A DNA stretch of 64,000 nucleotides from Sphingopyxis sp. OPL5 (GTDB lineage Bacteria; Pseudomonadota; Alphaproteobacteria; Sphingomonadales; Sphingomonadaceae), in contig NZ_CP060725.1 of assembly GCF_003797775.2 (NCBI RefSeq), positions 4,148,001-4,212,000 of the forward strand, given 5' to 3'. The translations under genes were made by a program, and so were the position numbers. The notes below the pieces were generated by a model. The model worked only from the letters and a program-made list of their open reading frames with translations. It was not told where the DNA came from and searched no databases. Positions 16,859 to 25,537 of this stretch are shown one piece after another (within the stretch, counting starts at the first letter, position 1; each line of letters opens with the position of its first letter).

Positions 16859-17250
16859 TGCGCGGGCTCCCACTGGGGGAACCAGACATCGTCGACGTTG
16901 GCAAAGGTCACGCGCACGGCCTGCCCTATCCTGACGGTTTCTGGGTCGGTGTTCACCACCTCGGCGGTGACGCGAACGCCCGGGGCGCCGTCGAGATCGA
17001 CCACCGCGAGCGCGAAAGGCACCGGCATATCGGGCATCCATGGCTGGTGGTTCACGGTGTAGGTATAGACGGTACCGGTGCCGGGAACCGTTTTGAATTC
17101 AACCGCTTCGCTCCAGCACTTCGGGCAGACGAGTTGCGGCGGATGGATCGCATGATCGCAATCGCCGCAAAAGGCGATGATGAGTTCGCCTTGCGCGCCG
17201 CCGGTCCAGAAGGCGGTGTTTTCGGGGGTAAGTTCGGGGAGTGGTCGCAT
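16855..17250 (-). CDS. DUF35 zinc-ribbon/OB-fold protein
   Basis: 131 residues: zinc ribbon C28-x2-C31 and C42-x2-C45, then an OB fold (TGTVYTYTVNHQPW onward). Predicted acyl-CoA-binding partner of the thiolase-like protein at 15689. The start at 17250 gives a normal length; a longer reading to 17664 would run back through the SDR gene in another frame. Located 29 bases downstream of the SDR at 17280. Three such DUF35/thiolase pairs exist in the window, each with its own divergent sequence. Confidence 0.9.
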   Translation of the reverse strand: MRPLPELTPENTAFWTGGAQGELIIAFCGDCDHAIHPPQLVCPKCWSEAVEFKTVPGTGTVYTYTVNHQPWMPDMPVPFALAVVDLDGAPGVRVTAEVVNTDPETVRIGQAVRVTFANVDDVWFPQWEPAQ

Positions 17251-17279
17251 CGATTTTCCTGCAAAACGATCTTGGAAGT

Positions 17280-18029
17280 TCAAACCTGGAGCGTGGCACC
17301 GCCGCTGACGCGGAGCGTTTCGCCGGTGACGAAGCTTGCGCCCGGCGACACGAGCCACAGCATCGCCTCGACGATGTCGCGCTCCTCGCCTTCGCGTTGG
17401 ATGATCTGCATCGCCATCACCTGGTCGACCACCGGCTGAGGCAGTTCGGCGCGGATGGTGTCGGTGAAGATCAGTCCCGGCGCGATCGCGTTGACCCGGA
17501 TGCCCTCGGGCGCGAGTTCGTTCGCGAAGGAGACGGTCAGGCCGCGCACCGCGAGCTTCGAGACGCCATAGGCCTTTTGCGCGCCATAGGCCGCCATCGA
17601 GGCGATGTTGATGATCGATGCGCCCTCGCGCCCGGTCATGAAGGGCCGCGCGCCGAGCGTGCAATAGACGACGCCCCAGACATTGACCTCGAACATTTGC
17701 CGCGTGCGTGCGGTACCGAGTTTACCGATGAATTCATTCGCTTCGGCCGAATGGATGCCGGCATTGTTGATCAAGATATCGATGCCGCCATGACGATCGG
17801 CGATGTCGGCCATCGCGGCGTGAACCCCCTCCTCGTCCGCAACATCGACCATGATAGCCTCGGCGCCATGGCCAATTTCGGCGGCCGCCGCCTTTGCCGC
17901 AGCTTCGTCGAGATCGAGTTGCACCACCTGGGCGCCGCGCTCCGCGAGCGCCATGCCGAACGCCTTGCCAAAGCCGCGCCCGCCGCCGGTGATGACGGCG
18001 ACCTTGCCCGTCAGATCATGCACGGTCAC
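17280..18029 (-). CDS. Short-chain dehydrogenase/reductase
   Basis: Classical SDR of 249 residues. It has the cofactor motif TGGGRGFG, NNAGIH, an active-site serine in NIASMAAYG, and Y-x3-K as AYGVSK. The acidic residue after strand 2 (QLDLDE) suggests NAD(H). The coding start is taken as GTG 18029, with GGAG six bases upstream, overlapping the end of the MFS gene; a second GTG lies at 18023. It probably interconverts a hydroxyl and a keto group on the CoA-linked intermediate ahead of the DUF35/thiolase pair downstream. Confidence 0.87.
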   Translation of the reverse strand: MTVHDLTGKVAVITGGGRGFGKAFGMALAERGAQVVQLDLDEAAAKAAAAEIGHGAEAIMVDVADEEGVHAAMADIADRHGGIDILINNAGIHSAEANEFIGKLGTARTRQMFEVNVWGVVYCTLGARPFMTGREGASIINIASMAAYGAQKAYGVSKLAVRGLTVSFANELAPEGIRVNAIAPGLIFTDTIRAELPQPVVDQVMAMQIIQREGEERDIVEAMLWLVSPGASFVTGETLRVSGGATLQV

Positions 18030-19431
18030 GGCCTTCTCCGCCTGCGGCAGCCGCCGTCTTTGGCAGCAGCAATGCGACCAGCACGGCGGCGGTGCACAGC
18101 GCGGCGATGACGATGACGGTGATGTCGTAGGCGAAGGGCGACGGATAGCTTTCCTTGCCACGGCGAGCGATGTCGACGGCCAGCAGCGTGGTCACCATCT
18201 GCGCCCCGATGCCCATGAAGAGCTGGCGGATGACGGTGAGCAGGCCCGAAATCTCGCTGATCCGTTCGGGCGGCGAGGCCTGGGCGATGATCGTCGGGGC
18301 GACCGAGAAGAGCATGGTGGTGCCGAAGCTGATGACGATGAGCTGGACGACGACCTTCCCGAAGCTGTCGATGTCCATGACGAACCAGAGCAGCCAGCCG
18401 GAGACCGTCACGATCCCGCCCGCGATCAGCGCAAAACGTCCACCACCGCGCGCCGCGAGCCAGCCGCCGAGTGGCCCGGCGAAGACCGAGCTGAGGTTCG
18501 ACGGCAGTTTGGCGACGCCCGCGAGCGTCGCGGTGAAACCAAGGCCGGCGAGCGTCCAGAGCGGCGCCTGCATCAGCAGCGAGAAGAAGACGGTGATCTG
18601 GAGTGTGCTCATCGCGACGAGCGCGGTCACCGCGCTGCCGACCGCGATGGTGCGGTCCGAAAAGCTGCGCACCGCGATCAACGGATTCGGGCTGGCGAGG
18701 CTGGCGCGCAACCACCAGAGGGTGAGCAAGATCCCCGCGCCGAGCGCCGCGAGCGGCAGCGGGGCGGCCCAACCCCAGTCCTTGCCCATGGTGAAATAGA
18801 CGAGGACAAGCGCGACACCGGGCGCGAAGGCGAGGCCCGAGAGCCAGTCGACGGGTTGGCTCGCGGCTTGGCGCGGCGAGCGTGGCAAGAGGCCGGCGAT
18901 CGCGACCGCGGAGACGGTGCAGAGGCCCGCGCTGGCGAAGAAGACGCCGTGCCAGCTGAAATTGTCGACGATCACGCCGCCGACGACGAGCCCCGCCGCG
19001 GTGCCGATCGAGGCGCCCGAGATCATCAGCCCGATCGCCATCGGCGCGCGGTCCTTGCCGGCATTTTCGTGGACGAGACCGATGCACAAAGGCAGGATCG
19101 CGCCGGTGACGCCCTGCATCAGGCGCCCCGCGAGGAGCACCGGGAAATTGGTCGACAGCGCGCTGATCAGCGAGCCGACCGCGCCGATGATCAGCACCAC
19201 GACGAGCACCTGCCGCCGCCCGAACAGGTCGCCGAGACGCCCGACGATCGCGGCGATCGCCGCGCCGACGATCAGATAGCCGGTGATCAGCCAGCCGACC
19301 ATCGCGGGGTTGCCGAAATCCTCGATCAGCTTTTTGAGCGCGGCGAGGATCATTGCGGTCTCGAACGAGCCCGTGACCTCGGCGATCCAGAGCGCGCCGA
19401 TGATGAGCGGAAGGTTACGGCGCGGTGTCAC
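18016..19431 (-). CDS. MFS transporter, DHA2-like (14 TM)
   Basis: Inner-membrane permease of 471 residues with about 14 hydrophobic helices. Motif A is GRLGDLFGRRQ between helices 2 and 3, and the R-L-M-Q-G-V-T-G-A segment in helix 4 matches drug:H+ antiporter family 2. It may export an intermediate or import the growth substrate. The start is GTG 19431, one base after the TAG of the upstream SDR, and the 3' end overlaps the next SDR. The tight packing places it inside the 20215-to-15689 operon. Confidence 0.88.
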   Translation of the reverse strand: MTPRRNLPLIIGALWIAEVTGSFETAMILAALKKLIEDFGNPAMVGWLITGYLIVGAAIAAIVGRLGDLFGRRQVLVVVLIIGAVGSLISALSTNFPVLLAGRLMQGVTGAILPLCIGLVHENAGKDRAPMAIGLMISGASIGTAAGLVVGGVIVDNFSWHGVFFASAGLCTVSAVAIAGLLPRSPRQAASQPVDWLSGLAFAPGVALVLVYFTMGKDWGWAAPLPLAALGAGILLTLWWLRASLASPNPLIAVRSFSDRTIAVGSAVTALVAMSTLQITVFFSLLMQAPLWTLAGLGFTATLAGVAKLPSNLSSVFAGPLGGWLAARGGGRFALIAGGIVTVSGWLLWFVMDIDSFGKVVVQLIVISFGTTMLFSVAPTIIAQASPPERISEISGLLTVIRQLFMGIGAQMVTTLLAVDIARRGKESYPSPFAYDITVIVIAALCTAAVLVALLLPKTAAAAGGEGRDRA

Positions 19432-19432
19432 C

Positions 19433-20215
19433 CTAGCCCGCGATCGCCTTGGCGCCCTCGGGCACCCCGACCTGCGCGGCGCGGACCTCGATCAGGTCGA
19501 CGCCGATGTCCGCCGGCAGGCCGATGACCGAGAGCAAAGCCTTTGCCATCGATTCGGGGGTCGCGCCCTCGCCCGTCATCGACGCATGGCCGGTCTCGAC
19601 GATCTTTTTGTAAAAGGCGGCGACGGTTTCCTGCGACCAGCTCTTGCCTCCCGAACCGCCCTTGACCGACCCCGAGCGCAGCACGGTGACGCGAATGTCG
19701 TCGCTGCGCAGTTCGTCGCGGAGGCCATGGCAGAGGGTTTCGACCGCCGCCTTGGTCGCGGCGTAGAGCGCCAGCATCGGGAACGGCATGTTCACCGACT
19801 CGCTGCTGATCGCGATGACCTGACCCTTGGTGGCGCGCAGATGCGGGATCGCGGCGCGGATCAGCCAGGAAACGCCGAGGATGTTGATGTCGATATGGCT
19901 GCGGATCATCTCGTCGCTGCCCGCTTCGAAGGCGAAGGGGTGGAAGATGGCGGCATTGGCAACGACGACATCGATGCGGCCGAAATGGGTGGCCGTCTGC
20001 GCGACGGCGGCGTTCACCGCCTCCGACGAGGCGACATCGCAGGCGATCGGCAGCACCGCATCGCCGAACTCGGCGGCGAGGGTCTCGAACTCCTCCGACG
20101 GACGTGCGAGGCACGCGACCTTCACGCCCGCCGCGACAAGCGCGGCGACGAAATGTCGTCCCATTCCTTTTGACGCGCCGGTTACGACGGCGACCTTGCC
20201 GCTCAGCCCTTCCAT
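19433..20215 (-). CDS. Short-chain dehydrogenase/reductase
   Basis: 260-residue SDR with TGASKGMG cofactor motif, NAAIF in place of NNAG, serine in AISSESVN, and YAATK at the active site. The C-terminal third (residues 185-260) is atypical, lacking the usual IDGG ending; it ends in a VDLIEVRAAQVGVPEG segment, as in some ketoreductase-like SDRs. First gene of the five-gene minus-strand operon. Its promoter region contains the perfect palindrome at 20253, so the divergent TetR regulator most likely represses it. Confidence 0.85.
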   Translation of the reverse strand: MEGLSGKVAVVTGASKGMGRHFVAALVAAGVKVACLARPSEEFETLAAEFGDAVLPIACDVASSEAVNAAVAQTATHFGRIDVVVANAAIFHPFAFEAGSDEMIRSHIDINILGVSWLIRAAIPHLRATKGQVIAISSESVNMPFPMLALYAATKAAVETLCHGLRDELRSDDIRVTVLRSGSVKGGSGGKSWSQETVAAFYKKIVETGHASMTGEGATPESMAKALLSVIGLPADIGVDLIEVRAAQVGVPEGAKAIAG

Positions 20216-20252
20216 CCCGAATCCCCTGATTTTTGGTCTTTTCGTTTCATTT

Positions 20253-20267
20253 TTGACGATACGTCAA
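20253..20267. promoter_or_regulatory. TetR-type palindrome (TTGACGATACGTCAA)
   Basis: Perfect inverted repeat with arms TTGACG and CGTCAA around ATA, midway between the divergent SDR (start 20215) and TetR (start about 20299). A near-identical copy at 9034 precedes the amidohydrolase-P450 operon. The presence beside the TetR gene makes autoregulation by that protein the simplest reading. Confidence 0.75.
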
Positions 20268-20298
20268 TTTTTTGCCATATCGCAACCCCGCTGTTAGG

Positions 20299-20985
20299 AT
20301 GGCGGCAAGATTTCGGGGCAGGATCACCTATTTGACGCAGACACAGGCTATTACGACGGCACCGACCCCGCCCGAGCGCAAGCTCGGCGCAAAGGGGCAG
20401 CGGACACGGCAACAACTGATCGAGGCGACGGTCGACCTGCTCGAAACGCACGGATTGCGCGACGTGTCGGTGGTCGACGTCGCGCGCGCAGCGCAGACGT
20501 CGCCCGCAACCTTCTATGTCTATTTCAAAGGGGTGCCCGAGGTGGTGCTGGCGGCGCTCGAGCATGCGAGCCAGACCTCGCCCGCGCTCGAAGCGGTGAT
20601 CGCGCGCGACTGGCTGGCCCCCGGTGCCGAGGAAGCTGCGGCGGCGTTCGTCGAGGAATATACCGGCATCTGGAATCGCAACCGGACGATCTTCGTCGTG
20701 CGCAACCTCGCGGCCGAGGAGGGCGATGCGCGTTTCTATGAGGCGCGCATGACGCAGGCGCGTCCGATGATGGATGCGATCAGCCAGCAGGTCGTACGCG
20801 CGCAGGCCGCAGGACGGACACCCGCGCACCTGTCGCCGCGGTCGTGCGCGGGCACGGTGCTGATGATCCTCGAGCGCCTGTCGGCGATCGGGCCGATGAG
20901 CAGCCATTCGGACGGTGTCGGCTATGCCGATCTGAAGGCGGCGGCGGCGCATAGCATCGCGATGATGCTGGGCGCGCGGGGGTGA
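20299..20985 (+). CDS. TetR-family transcriptional regulator
   Basis: Repressor of 228 residues as annotated. The N-terminal helix-turn-helix is clear (IEATVDLLETHGLRDVSVVDVA, then TSPATFYVYFKG). The C-terminal ligand domain is all-helical and unassigned. The start is uncertain: ATG 20299 lacks a ribosome site, whereas TTG 20332 has AGGA eight bases upstream and would give a 217-residue protein. It is divergent from the operon at 20215 and shares a palindrome with the promoter at 9034, so it may sense an intermediate common to both operons. Confidence 0.88.
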   Translation: MAARFRGRITYLTQTQAITTAPTPPERKLGAKGQRTRQQLIEATVDLLETHGLRDVSVVDVARAAQTSPATFYVYFKGVPEVVLAALEHASQTSPALEAVIARDWLAPGAEEAAAAFVEEYTGIWNRNRTIFVVRNLAAEEGDARFYEARMTQARPMMDAISQQVVRAQAAGRTPAHLSPRSCAGTVLMILERLSAIGPMSSHSDGVGYADLKAAAAHSIAMMLGARG

Positions 20986-20992
20986 GAGATAT

Positions 20993-21110
20993 TTCCCCTT
21001 CCGCTTGCGGGAGGGGCAGCGAGACTTGCGAGCTTGCTCGCTAGTCGCAGCGGGGAGGGTTGGCGAGGTCACAGGCCCTCCCCTAACCCCTCCCGCAAGC
21101 GGGAGGGGAA
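20993..21110. repeat. Inverted repeat with 24-bp arms
   Basis: Arms at 20993-21016 (TTCCCCTTCCGCTTGCGGGA, then GGGG) and 21087-21110 are complementary with a single mismatch. The loop of about 70 bases is GC-rich. The repeat fills the space between the convergent TetR (stop 20985) and SDR (stop 21113) genes and may act as a bidirectional terminator or a REP-like element. No coding signal is seen inside it. Confidence 0.8.
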
Positions 21111-21112
21111 CA

Positions 21113-21937
21113 TTAGCCCGCCGCTTCCGCGATCATCTTCTGGATGTCGAGTACGCCGGTCGCCAAACCACCCGCGAGGCCCGCGTCGACGGGCAAACAC
21201 ACGCCGCTGATGAAGCTCGCGGCGTCGCTGTTGAGCAGGATCAGCGGCAGCGCCTGTTCCTCGGCGGTCGAATAGCGTCCCTTGGCCTTGGCGAAGGCGC
21301 CGAGCACGGCGTCGCCCGCCACCTTGCGGAATTCACCGAGCATCGGGGTGTCGATCGGGCTGGGCATGGTGCAGTTGATGCGGATGTCGCGACCGATCAG
21401 GTCGGGGGCGCGGACCTGCGTCCAGGTGTTGATCGCTTCCTTGGCGAGGCTGTACGGATCGCCCACTTCCCCGGCACGGTCGAGATACCATTGGCGCGCC
21501 TCGGCGAAATCCTCGATGGCGATGAATTCGCGCAGCAACGGCTGGCGCGTCAGCCATTTCATGCCGCCGAGCGACGAGACCGAGACGATCGCGGCGCCGG
21601 GGTTGAGGTGCGGAATCCATCCCTCGGTCCAGGCGCGGATGCCGAGGAAGTTGACGGTGACGACATCCTCACCGGGGAAGGTCTGCGGCAGGCCCGAGAC
21701 GTTGAAGACGGCGTCGATCTTGCCGCCGATCTTGTCGATACCCGCCGCGATGGCATCGGGGTTCTTGAGGTCGACTTCGGTAAAGCTCGCGAGATTGACC
21801 GGCGAGGGTTTGATGTCGGCGCCATGCACTTCGGCGCCGAGGTCGACGAGCGCGCGCGCGGCGGCTTCGCCGGTGCCCGAGAAGCAGCCCATCACGACGA
21901 CGCGCTTGCCCTTATATCCCAAAATGTCGGTAGCCAT
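21113..21937 (-). CDS. SDR, 3-alpha-hydroxysteroid dehydrogenase/carbonyl reductase-like
   Basis: 274-residue SDR of the 3-alpha-HSD/coniferyl-alcohol dehydrogenase subgroup. The cofactor motif reads MGCFSGTG, the middle lacks NNAG (FNVSGLPQ), serine is in SVSSLGG, and the active site is PYSLAK. The insertion after the serine (WLTRQPLLREFIAIEDFAEA) is typical of this subgroup, which oxidises ring hydroxyls or aryl alcohols. Last gene of the 27189-to-21113 operon, 34 bases after the kinase-like gene. A steroid or terpenoid substrate would fit but is not shown. Confidence 0.85.
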   Translation of the reverse strand: MATDILGYKGKRVVVMGCFSGTGEAAARALVDLGAEVHGADIKPSPVNLASFTEVDLKNPDAIAAGIDKIGGKIDAVFNVSGLPQTFPGEDVVTVNFLGIRAWTEGWIPHLNPGAAIVSVSSLGGMKWLTRQPLLREFIAIEDFAEARQWYLDRAGEVGDPYSLAKEAINTWTQVRAPDLIGRDIRINCTMPSPIDTPMLGEFRKVAGDAVLGAFAKAKGRYSTAEEQALPLILLNSDAASFISGVCLPVDAGLAGGLATGVLDIQKMIAEAAG

Positions 21938-21971
21938 GTCCCAAACCTTTCCTGATTATGTCGGATCGCCG

Positions 21972-23345
21972 CTATGCGAGCGCGGCAAATTTCGTGTTCG
22001 CGAGGCCGCCCATCGCGTCGGCCATCAGCGCCGCCTCGCGCACCTCGTGCGCGTTGCAGAGGATGATCGCGGGAGCGGTGGCGATGGTGCCTGCCGCCAC
22101 GGCGGTGCGAAAGGCCGTCCAGGCGGCGCGATAGTCTTCGAATTCGGCGCCGAGTGTGGCTTCGATTTCCTGCTTCTCGGCCGCGTGAAATCCCGGTTCG
22201 AAACGCTCGATCGCGCGCCACCATTTGATCAGGCGCGCCATGCCCTTGGCCTTTACCGCCGCCTGCTGGTCGGCGAGGCGCGGGACGATGGTGTCACGAA
22301 TATCGTCGAGCGCGATGGCGAAGCTGCGGTCGTGCGATCCCTGCGGCGCGTCGGGCATTGTGACGGACGGCAGCGCAATGCCCGCCGCTTCTGCCAAGGC
22401 GTTCGAGAGGACGCGGCGGTGGATCGTCGAATAGACGAGGTTCATGCCGAGATTGGGCGGCGGCGGCGCGTCGGGATCGTCGTAGCGCGAGCGGCGTGCG
22501 AAGCTGGTCTGGAACAGCAGCCGCCAATAGCGGAGGCGCGGCAGGTCGACTTTGTGGCCGCCTGCGGCCTCATAGGCGGCGAAGGCCTGCGGGAGCGGCA
22601 CGAAGCCCTGAAACAACATGCGCAGCGCGAGCATCGCGAGGTCGGCCATCGGGTCGCCATAATGGACGAGTTCCCAGTCGAGCAGCGCGGTGACGCGGTC
22701 CTCTTCATAGAGGAAATTGCCGGGGCCGGCGTCGCCGTGGACGATCACCGGCGCGGGCATGTCGGCGGGGATATTCGCCTCGAGCCAGTTCAGCGACAGG
22801 TGGATCAGCGGGTCCCAGCCCTTGCCGCCGTTGCCCGCGCGCAGTTCGGCGATGCGGCGGCGGATGAAGACCTCGGCGGGTTCGACCGGGCCCATGCCGT
22901 CGATCGGGTGCGCGGTGACGTCGATGCGGTGGAGCGCGGCGAGCTGCGCCATGAAGTCCTGCGCCAGCGTGTCGCGCTGCGCGGTATCGGCGATCGCGCC
23001 GAAGCGGTCCTTGCCCGGGATCATGCCGCAGACCAGCGCGCGCTGATAGGGGACCGAGGCGTAATAGGGCGCGACGCGGACGCCGGCATCGGCAAGCGGA
23101 CCCGAGAGGGCGCGGAGCACCGCGGCTTCGCGCAGGAAGGCGGCGTCGTCCCCTGCCCCGGCCTTGTGGACGTCGTAGTTCATATAAGCGCTGGCGGTGC
23201 GGCGGTCGGGCCATTGAAGATCGAGTTCGGCGCCCTCGCGCGAGGCGCCGCCGCCGCCGCGTGGGCGAACCGCGACAACGCGCGCGCCGCTGGCGGATTC
23301 GACCGCCGACGCGAGGCCCGGCGGGAGGAGGTCGTGTGGGTTCAT
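21972..23345 (-). CDS. APH-type phosphotransferase family protein (acyl-CoA kinase candidate)
   Basis: 457-residue protein with the aminoglycoside-phosphotransferase kinase fold. The Brenner motif is VIVHGDAGPGNFL, and the metal-binding aspartate is in LLDWELVHYGDPMADL. Homologous domains in ACAD10/11 and bacterial LvaA phosphorylate 4-hydroxyacyl-CoA rather than antibiotics. The neighbours (double CoA transferase, thiolase, SDR) favour that role here. The C-terminal 120 residues are an extra helical region. Its 5' end overlaps the stop of the CoA transferase gene (23342-23345), so the two are translationally coupled. Confidence 0.78.
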   Translation of the reverse strand: MNPHDLLPPGLASAVESASGARVVAVRPRGGGGASREGAELDLQWPDRRTASAYMNYDVHKAGAGDDAAFLREAAVLRALSGPLADAGVRVAPYYASVPYQRALVCGMIPGKDRFGAIADTAQRDTLAQDFMAQLAALHRIDVTAHPIDGMGPVEPAEVFIRRRIAELRAGNGGKGWDPLIHLSLNWLEANIPADMPAPVIVHGDAGPGNFLYEEDRVTALLDWELVHYGDPMADLAMLALRMLFQGFVPLPQAFAAYEAAGGHKVDLPRLRYWRLLFQTSFARRSRYDDPDAPPPPNLGMNLVYSTIHRRVLSNALAEAAGIALPSVTMPDAPQGSHDRSFAIALDDIRDTIVPRLADQQAAVKAKGMARLIKWWRAIERFEPGFHAAEKQEIEATLGAEFEDYRAAWTAFRTAVAAGTIATAPAIILCNAHEVREAALMADAMGGLANTKFAALA

Positions 23346-25534
23346 CCGACGATCTTCGCTTCGCGGAACGCGGCGATCTCTTCGTCCGAATAGCCGATTT
23401 CGCGCAGGATTTCGTCGCTATGCTCGCCGACCGCGGGGCAGCAGCGTTTGAAGACGACAGGGATTTCGCCGAAATTCCAGAAGGCGCCGGGCTGTTCGAC
23501 GATGCCGTAGAGCGGTTGCGGCAGCACCGAGACGAGGTTCAGTTCGCGATTGCGCGGATCGTCGAAGAAGCGGTGCATCGCATTTTCGAAATTGACCGCG
23601 TCGGCGGGGACGCCTGCGGCTTCGAGTGAAGCGAGGAGGTCGTTGGCGGTGCGGTCTTTCGCAGCGGCCGCGAAATCGTCGCCGAGCAGATCGCGCATCG
23701 CGGCTTGCTGGTCGGGCTTGAGCGCGGCGACCGCGACCCATCCGTCGACGCATTCGAAGATGCGGTGGTAAGGCGAAAAGCCGGTCTGGTCGCTGGTGAG
23801 GTGATAGGTTTCGGTGAGTTCGCCGTCGGCGCCGATCAACCGTTCGCCCTGGGTGAAGGCGGCCATGCCGAGCAGCGAGGTCTGCGTCGTATAGCCACGG
23901 CCCGTCGTGCGCCTGGCATAGAGCGAGGCCATGAGTTCGACGAGACAGCTTTGCGCGGTCGAGACGTCCATCGTGCCGGGGCGGTTGAAGATGGGTTTGT
24001 TGCCTTCGCCGCCATTTTCGAATTCCCAGCCGGCGATCGCGTTGAAGATCGAGTCATAGCCGGGCCAGTTGCCGCGCGCGCCGCGCTGGCCATAGGCGCT
24101 GGCATAGTTGAAGGCCACGTCGGGATTGTATTGGCGGATGCCCTCTTCGCTGAGGCCGAGCTTCGCCGCGCCCTTGAAGCGCATATTGTGGTGGACGAGT
24201 TCGGCCCACTGGATCAGCCGTTCGAGGATCGGCTGGGCTTCGGGCTTGGTGAGGTCGAGCGCGAGACTGCGCTTGCTGCGCGCCGCGGCCTGATAATAGC
24301 GGTGCATGAAGCGGATGCGGTCGCCGGTCAGCGCCTCGACCTTGATGACATTGGCGCCCATGTCGCCCATCATCGACGGCCCCATCGGCCCGGCGAGGAA
24401 CATGCCGAGGTCGAGCACGCGGACGCCTTCGAGGACTTCGGCGGGGGCAGCGTTGGAAGCGGGCGCGGGTTTGGCGGTCCATATCGTGTCGCCACCTTCG
24501 CCGAGGCGCGGCGCCGGGCGGCCCTGCGGCAGATCGGCGTCGGTGTGGAACGGGACATTGGGCTGGCGGGTCCGACCGAGGTCGGGGTCGTCGACTTCGA
24601 CGACATAGGCGTTGGCCTCGACGTCGTCGTGGCGGAGCATCTCGCCCATCGGAAAGGCGGGTTCGGCGGCGATGTCGGCGGCGCGAAGGTCGGCGAGCCA
24701 GTTGTCGAGCGGGCGGAGTTTGAAGGCGGCCGCCTGCCCGGCCTCGGTTTCAAGGTCGACGTCGGTCTCGGCCATGACGTCCCACATCGTCGGCATGGTG
24801 GCGTAATCGAACTGGCGGGTCGGATCCATGATCTGGAGCCAGTCGCCGCCCTGGCATTGGAACAGCTGCTGCGAAATCGGGCGGGCGCCGGATGGATAGG
24901 TCAGCGGGTTCGGCATCGGCCCTTCGCTGTTGCGCGCCCAGACGAGCGGCAGCGTCGCGAGGAAGCCCTGGAAGATCGAGGTGTGCGCGGGACCGCCCTG
25001 CCCGGTTTGCAACCGCATGACGAGGCGTGCGAGCAGGCCGGCGGCGGCGAGATGCGCGGCAGACCAGCTGCCTTGCTGGTAACGGTAGACGATCGGGCCG
25101 GGACGATAGCCGTCATTCTCGTACATCGCGCCGACGCGCGCGGCGACGAGCAGTTCGTCGTCGCTGCGTTCGACGTCGGGGTGGTTCGCGGGCGAGCCGG
25201 TGATCGCGGTGACGACGAGATGCGGATGGCGTGCGGCGAGGCTGGCGTCGTCGAGACCGAGCGCCTTGGCGCGCGCAGGGGTGAACTGGTGGAGCAAGGC
25301 GTCGGCGCCGGCGAGGCGGTCGTCGAGCGCGGTCAAGCCTTCGGGCGTATCGAGATCAAGCCCGAGGCTTTTCTTGCCGCGGTTCCAATTGGCGAAGGGC
25401 GCGGTGCCGCGCGCGGGGTCGCCGCCGGGGCGTTCGACCTTGAGGACATCAGCGCCGAGTTCGGACATCATCAACCCGGCGACCTGGACCGCCATGCCCT
25501 CGCCGATCTCGACGATGCGAAGGTCGCCGAGCAT
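23342..25534 (-). CDS. Tandem-domain CaiB/BaiF CoA transferase
   Basis: 730 residues, twice the normal size, containing two CoA-transferase modules. The first starts at LRIVEIGEGMAVQVAGLMMS and the second near residue 363 at VRVLDLGMFLAGPMGPSMMG. In the second half, GTMDVSTAQ supplies a catalytic aspartate. The equivalent stretch in the first half (YRYQQGSWSAAH) lacks one, so only one site may be active, or the halves may form a pseudo-dimer replacing the usual interlocked homodimer. Third gene of the operon headed by the thiolase at 27189, three bases after the DUF35 gene. Confidence 0.88.
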   Translation of the reverse strand: MLGDLRIVEIGEGMAVQVAGLMMSELGADVLKVERPGGDPARGTAPFANWNRGKKSLGLDLDTPEGLTALDDRLAGADALLHQFTPARAKALGLDDASLAARHPHLVVTAITGSPANHPDVERSDDELLVAARVGAMYENDGYRPGPIVYRYQQGSWSAAHLAAAGLLARLVMRLQTGQGGPAHTSIFQGFLATLPLVWARNSEGPMPNPLTYPSGARPISQQLFQCQGGDWLQIMDPTRQFDYATMPTMWDVMAETDVDLETEAGQAAAFKLRPLDNWLADLRAADIAAEPAFPMGEMLRHDDVEANAYVVEVDDPDLGRTRQPNVPFHTDADLPQGRPAPRLGEGGDTIWTAKPAPASNAAPAEVLEGVRVLDLGMFLAGPMGPSMMGDMGANVIKVEALTGDRIRFMHRYYQAAARSKRSLALDLTKPEAQPILERLIQWAELVHHNMRFKGAAKLGLSEEGIRQYNPDVAFNYASAYGQRGARGNWPGYDSIFNAIAGWEFENGGEGNKPIFNRPGTMDVSTAQSCLVELMASLYARRTTGRGYTTQTSLLGMAAFTQGERLIGADGELTETYHLTSDQTGFSPYHRIFECVDGWVAVAALKPDQQAAMRDLLGDDFAAAAKDRTANDLLASLEAAGVPADAVNFENAMHRFFDDPRNRELNLVSVLPQPLYGIVEQPGAFWNFGEIPVVFKRCCPAVGEHSDEILREIGYSDEEIAAFREAKIVG

Positions 25535-25537
25535 CGG

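Noticed and set aside
21972..23345. Aminoglycoside or macrolide resistance kinase
   Set aside because: The APH-type motifs alone do not indicate drug resistance; stop-start coupling to a CoA transferase and a catabolic operon favours a metabolic kinase.
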